From positions 17,343 to 81,342 of IMG/VR virus record IMGVR_UViG_3300008110_000075: 64,000 nt of DNA; one strand, written 5' to 3'. A program made the position numbers and the translations under genes. This document shows, in pieces, positions 62,282-64,000 of the stretch. The DNA comes from a virus. The notes under the pieces were generated by a model. That model had not been told where the DNA came from, searched no databases, and was given only the letters and a program-made list of their open reading frames with translations. Each line of letters begins with the position of its first letter. Position 1 is the first letter of the stretch.

Positions 62282-62952
62282 GTATAGAAAATTTTATATG
62301 GGAACCTAAATGTTACGATGGTTTTAGAGAAACTGTGGAACAAGAAATATTTGTTGACAGGATTTACGAAAGATTTTTTGAGGTTGAAGAGGGCGATATT
62401 GTTTTCGATATTGGGGCTAGTTTAGGTCCTTTCACATATTCAATATTATCAAAGAATCCTTCTCACGTATTTGCTTTTGAGCCTAGTTTTGAAGAATTCA
62501 AAACTTTGTTATTAAATACAAGACACGGAAATGTAACCGCAATAAATAAAGGTATTTCGAGTTCAATAGGTGAATTTAATTTCACTGATGTTTTTGATTT
62601 GACTGGTGGTTATAAACTATATTCAACAACATTCTCAAAGGTAATTGAGGATTATAATATTAAAAAAATTGACTTTCTTAAAACTGATTGTGAATCAGGC
62701 GAATATGATATATTCACAATTGAAAATTTGTTTTGGATAAAAAATAATGTCAGAAAAATTGTTGGTGAGTGGCACCTTGGCCAGCCTTGGATGAAAGAAA
62801 AATTCAGAATTTTTAGAGATGTGTATTTGAGGGTTTTTCCTAACTTTAAAGTAATTTCTTTTGATGGAATTGATATAACTTGGCAAATATGGAATGATAA
62901 TTTTATCCCTTATTATAACGAAGTAATGATTTATATTGACAATAGTAAATAA
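62278..62952 (+). CDS. FkbM-family methyltransferase
   Basis: 224 residues from the ATG at 62278, which overlaps the preceding stop as ATGA; a 5' extension in the same frame lies inside that gene. FDIGASLG (43-50) is AdoMet motif I, FAFEPS follows, and DFLKTDCESGEYDI carries the FkbM hallmark Asp/Lys/Asp/Glu-Gly. FkbM enzymes O-methylate sugars or other hydroxyls. It would methylate the glycan built by the two transferases before it, or act on its own substrate. A bidirectional terminator follows directly. Confidence 0.8.
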   Translation: MSIENFIWEPKCYDGFRETVEQEIFVDRIYERFFEVEEGDIVFDIGASLGPFTYSILSKNPSHVFAFEPSFEEFKTLLLNTRHGNVTAINKGISSSIGEFNFTDVFDLTGGYKLYSTTFSKVIEDYNIKKIDFLKTDCESGEYDIFTIENLFWIKNNVRKIVGEWHLGQPWMKEKFRIFRDVYLRVFPNFKVISFDGIDITWQIWNDNFIPYYNEVMIYIDNSK

Positions 62953-62985
62953 AAAAAACGCACCCATTTTATTGAGTGCGTTTTT
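62951..62985. terminator. Bidirectional intrinsic terminator
   Basis: AAAAACGCAC/GTGCGTTTTT stem with a 12-base loop between the convergent FkbM and fibre genes, flanked by A and T runs. Confidence 0.9.
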
Positions 62986-63000
62986 GTATTTTTTTATTCC

Positions 63001-64000
63001 TTATACTATTGGACGATACTCGAGTAATACTTTTTCTACGTCTTTTCTCTCAGCATTTATCATAAAGAACGCGTCGATATGAGAACTTTGAGAGTCTATG
63101 AAGACTTTATTATCTTCAATTTTGACAACAAAGTGTGTATTAGAAACACCAATTGGTGTTAATGATACCGAAATCGATTCCTCTTTTACTAATCCTATCC
63201 AATAATGAGGTAATTCTATTACGTTTCCTTGAACTCTACCTCTGAAATAAACACCATGTTCAGGACCCTCCAACACACCATATCTTAATCTCCAACCTTC
63301 TTTTGTAGGGTGAGGAATATCGAATGATTTAGAAGCCGCTGTTAATGCTCCTGTTATATTAGTGTCACCAGTCACTTTGAGTGTTGAACCATCAAACTGA
63401 AGGTTTTGTTCACCATTGATTGTTCCTGCGGTTCCTGTCGCAGTAAGGACATAGTCATTAACGTTGTTGTTGATTGTCCCGAGTCCAGAAGAACCTGATG
63501 TTCCACTTGTGCCAGAGGAACCTGATGTTCCACTAGTTCCCGAAGAACCTGATGTTCCGCTAGTTCCCGAAGAACCTGATGTTCCACTAGTTCCCGAGGA
63601 ACCTGATGTTCCACTAGTTCCCGAAGAACCTGATGTTCCGCTAGTTCCCGAAGAACCTGATGTTCCACTAGTTCCCGAAGAACCTGATGTTCCGCTAGTT
63701 CCCGAAGAACCTGATGTTCCACTAGTTCCCGAAGAACCTGATGAGCCTGATGTTCCACTTGTTCCAGATGAACCTGATGTTCCGCTCGAACCTGACGTTC
63801 CACTTGTTCCAGAAGAACCTGATGTTCCGCTAGTTCCAGATGAACCTGAACTTCCAGATGAACCTGATGTTCCAGATGTTCCATTTGTTCCAGAAGTTCC
63901 TGACGAACCACTTGAACCAGATGAGCCAGATGTTCCACTTGTTCCAGATGAGCCAGATGTTCCACTTGTTCCAGATGAACCTGAACTTCCAGATGAACCT
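63001..64000 (-). CDS. Fibre protein with Gly-Ser/Thr triplet repeats, 5' end beyond window
   Basis: The frame is open from the right window edge to the stop at 63001, about 332 visible residues. Bases from about 63485 to 64000 code Gly-X-Y triplets of GSS, GTS and GTN kind. The remaining C-terminal domain of about 160 residues contains FDIPHPTKEGWRLRYGVLE, then GPEHGVYFRGR, IELPHYWIGL and SVSLTPIG, a pattern shared with C-terminal domains of phage tail fibres and large bacterial surface proteins. The Ser/Thr content is much higher than in the GAQ-rich fibres. Possibly another target of the glycosylation cassette. The N-terminus lies outside the window. Confidence 0.75.
   Translation of the reverse strand, partial: GSSGSSGSSGTSGTSGSSGTSGTSGSSGSSGSSGTSGTNGTSGTSGSSGSSGSSGTSGTSGSSGTSGTSGSSGTSGSSGTSGTSGSSGSSGTSGTSGSSGTSGTSGSSGTSGTSGSSGTSGTSGSSGTSGTSGSSGTSGTSGSSGTSGTSGSSGTSGTSGSSGTSGTSGSSGLGTINNNVNDYVLTATGTAGTINGEQNLQFDGSTLKVTGDTNITGALTAASKSFDIPHPTKEGWRLRYGVLEGPEHGVYFRGRVQGNVIELPHYWIGLVKEESISVSLTPIGVSNTHFVVKIEDNKVFIDSQSSHIDAFFMINAERKDVEKVLLEYRPIV
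63527..63742 (-). repeat. Eight near-identical 27-base tandem repeats
   Basis: 216 bases made of eight 27-base units coding GSSGTSGTS, differing mainly at one or two positions. Prone to slippage, so copy number may vary between viruses. Confidence 0.85.

Noticed and set aside
63527-63742. Regular 27-base repeats as a CRISPR array
   Set aside because: Units are contiguous with no spacers and lie inside a coding frame.
63372-63965. 197-residue frame rich in EHQVLRELVEHQ
   Set aside because: It is the alternative frame of the Gly-Ser/Thr repeat in the fibre gene, which continues into a recognisable C-terminal domain.

Overview
The window looks like part of a large tailed-phage genome (Caudoviricetes) that infects a member of the Bacteroidota. 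Phage hallmarks are a T4-type recombination/replication set (SbcC/gp46-like and SbcD/gp47-like proteins, a DnaG-type primase, a RuvC-like resolvase, a RecB/Cas4-like nuclease, a Dam-type methylase and a DenV-type glycosylase), densely packed genes with ATGA/TAATG overlaps, very long repetitive tail-fibre genes and an amidase/membrane-protein lysis-like block. Host hints are a full-length sigma factor closest in pattern to Bacteroidota RpoD, an Hc1/histone H1-like protein, SprB-type repeats in an adhesin, TTG-N18/20-TAnnTTTG promoter candidates and a general lack of strong Shine-Dalgarno sequences. The DNA is AT-rich. I saw no tRNA, rRNA, CRISPR array, transposase, integrase, terminase or capsid gene, so this is one part of a larger genome.

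Layout. 0-2.5 kb (minus): DHH phosphoesterase (cut by the window edge), ferritin-like protein, a hydrophobic unknown. 2.55-8.4 kb (minus): beta-class DNA methyltransferase, nucleotidyltransferase and APS-kinase-like enzyme, a run of tiny proteins, and a large protein with a WCT motif; this unit ends in a clear intrinsic terminator. 8.4-11.35 kb (plus): small Cys protein, an acidic unknown and two different HExxH metallopeptidases. 11.35-18.75 kb (minus): three tandem collagen-like fibre proteins, each with an S74-type intramolecular chaperone domain. 18.85-19.57 kb (plus): one unknown gene. 19.56-28.5 kb (mostly minus): glutaredoxin, thioredoxin, PcfJ-like protein, DUF932 protein, a WCT-plus-leucine-rich-repeat protein, Dam methylase, DnaJ, small proteins and the histone H1-like protein. 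28.6-35 kb (minus): probable virion and lysis proteins. 35-46.4 kb (minus): sigma factor, DNA glycosylase, methyltransferase plus nuclease-like neighbour, recombination and replication proteins. 46.4-57.3 kb (minus): tail structural protein and Thr/Pro-rich modular adhesins. 57.4-62.95 kb (plus): a glycosylation cassette with a GT9 enzyme, a giant 1229-residue four-domain glycosyltransferase/methyltransferase, and an FkbM methyltransferase. 63-64 kb (minus): another fibre gene, cut by the window edge.

How the parts may work together. The glycosylation cassette lies between fibre and adhesin genes on the other strand. Those adhesins are full of mucin-like Thr/Pro/Ser linkers, and the giant enzyme ends in a domain resembling TibC-type autotransporter heptosyltransferases. 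My main inference is a dedicated virion O-glycosylation system. A second theme is transcription: the phage carries its own RpoD-like sigma factor, and an ATATTTATNA motif recurs just before the first gene of many units. A third is a group of proteins with a C-x-G-x(n)-WCT motif, one fused to leucine-rich repeats, that may define an undescribed domain. Two genes (near 30.55 kb and 56.79 kb) look frameshifted.
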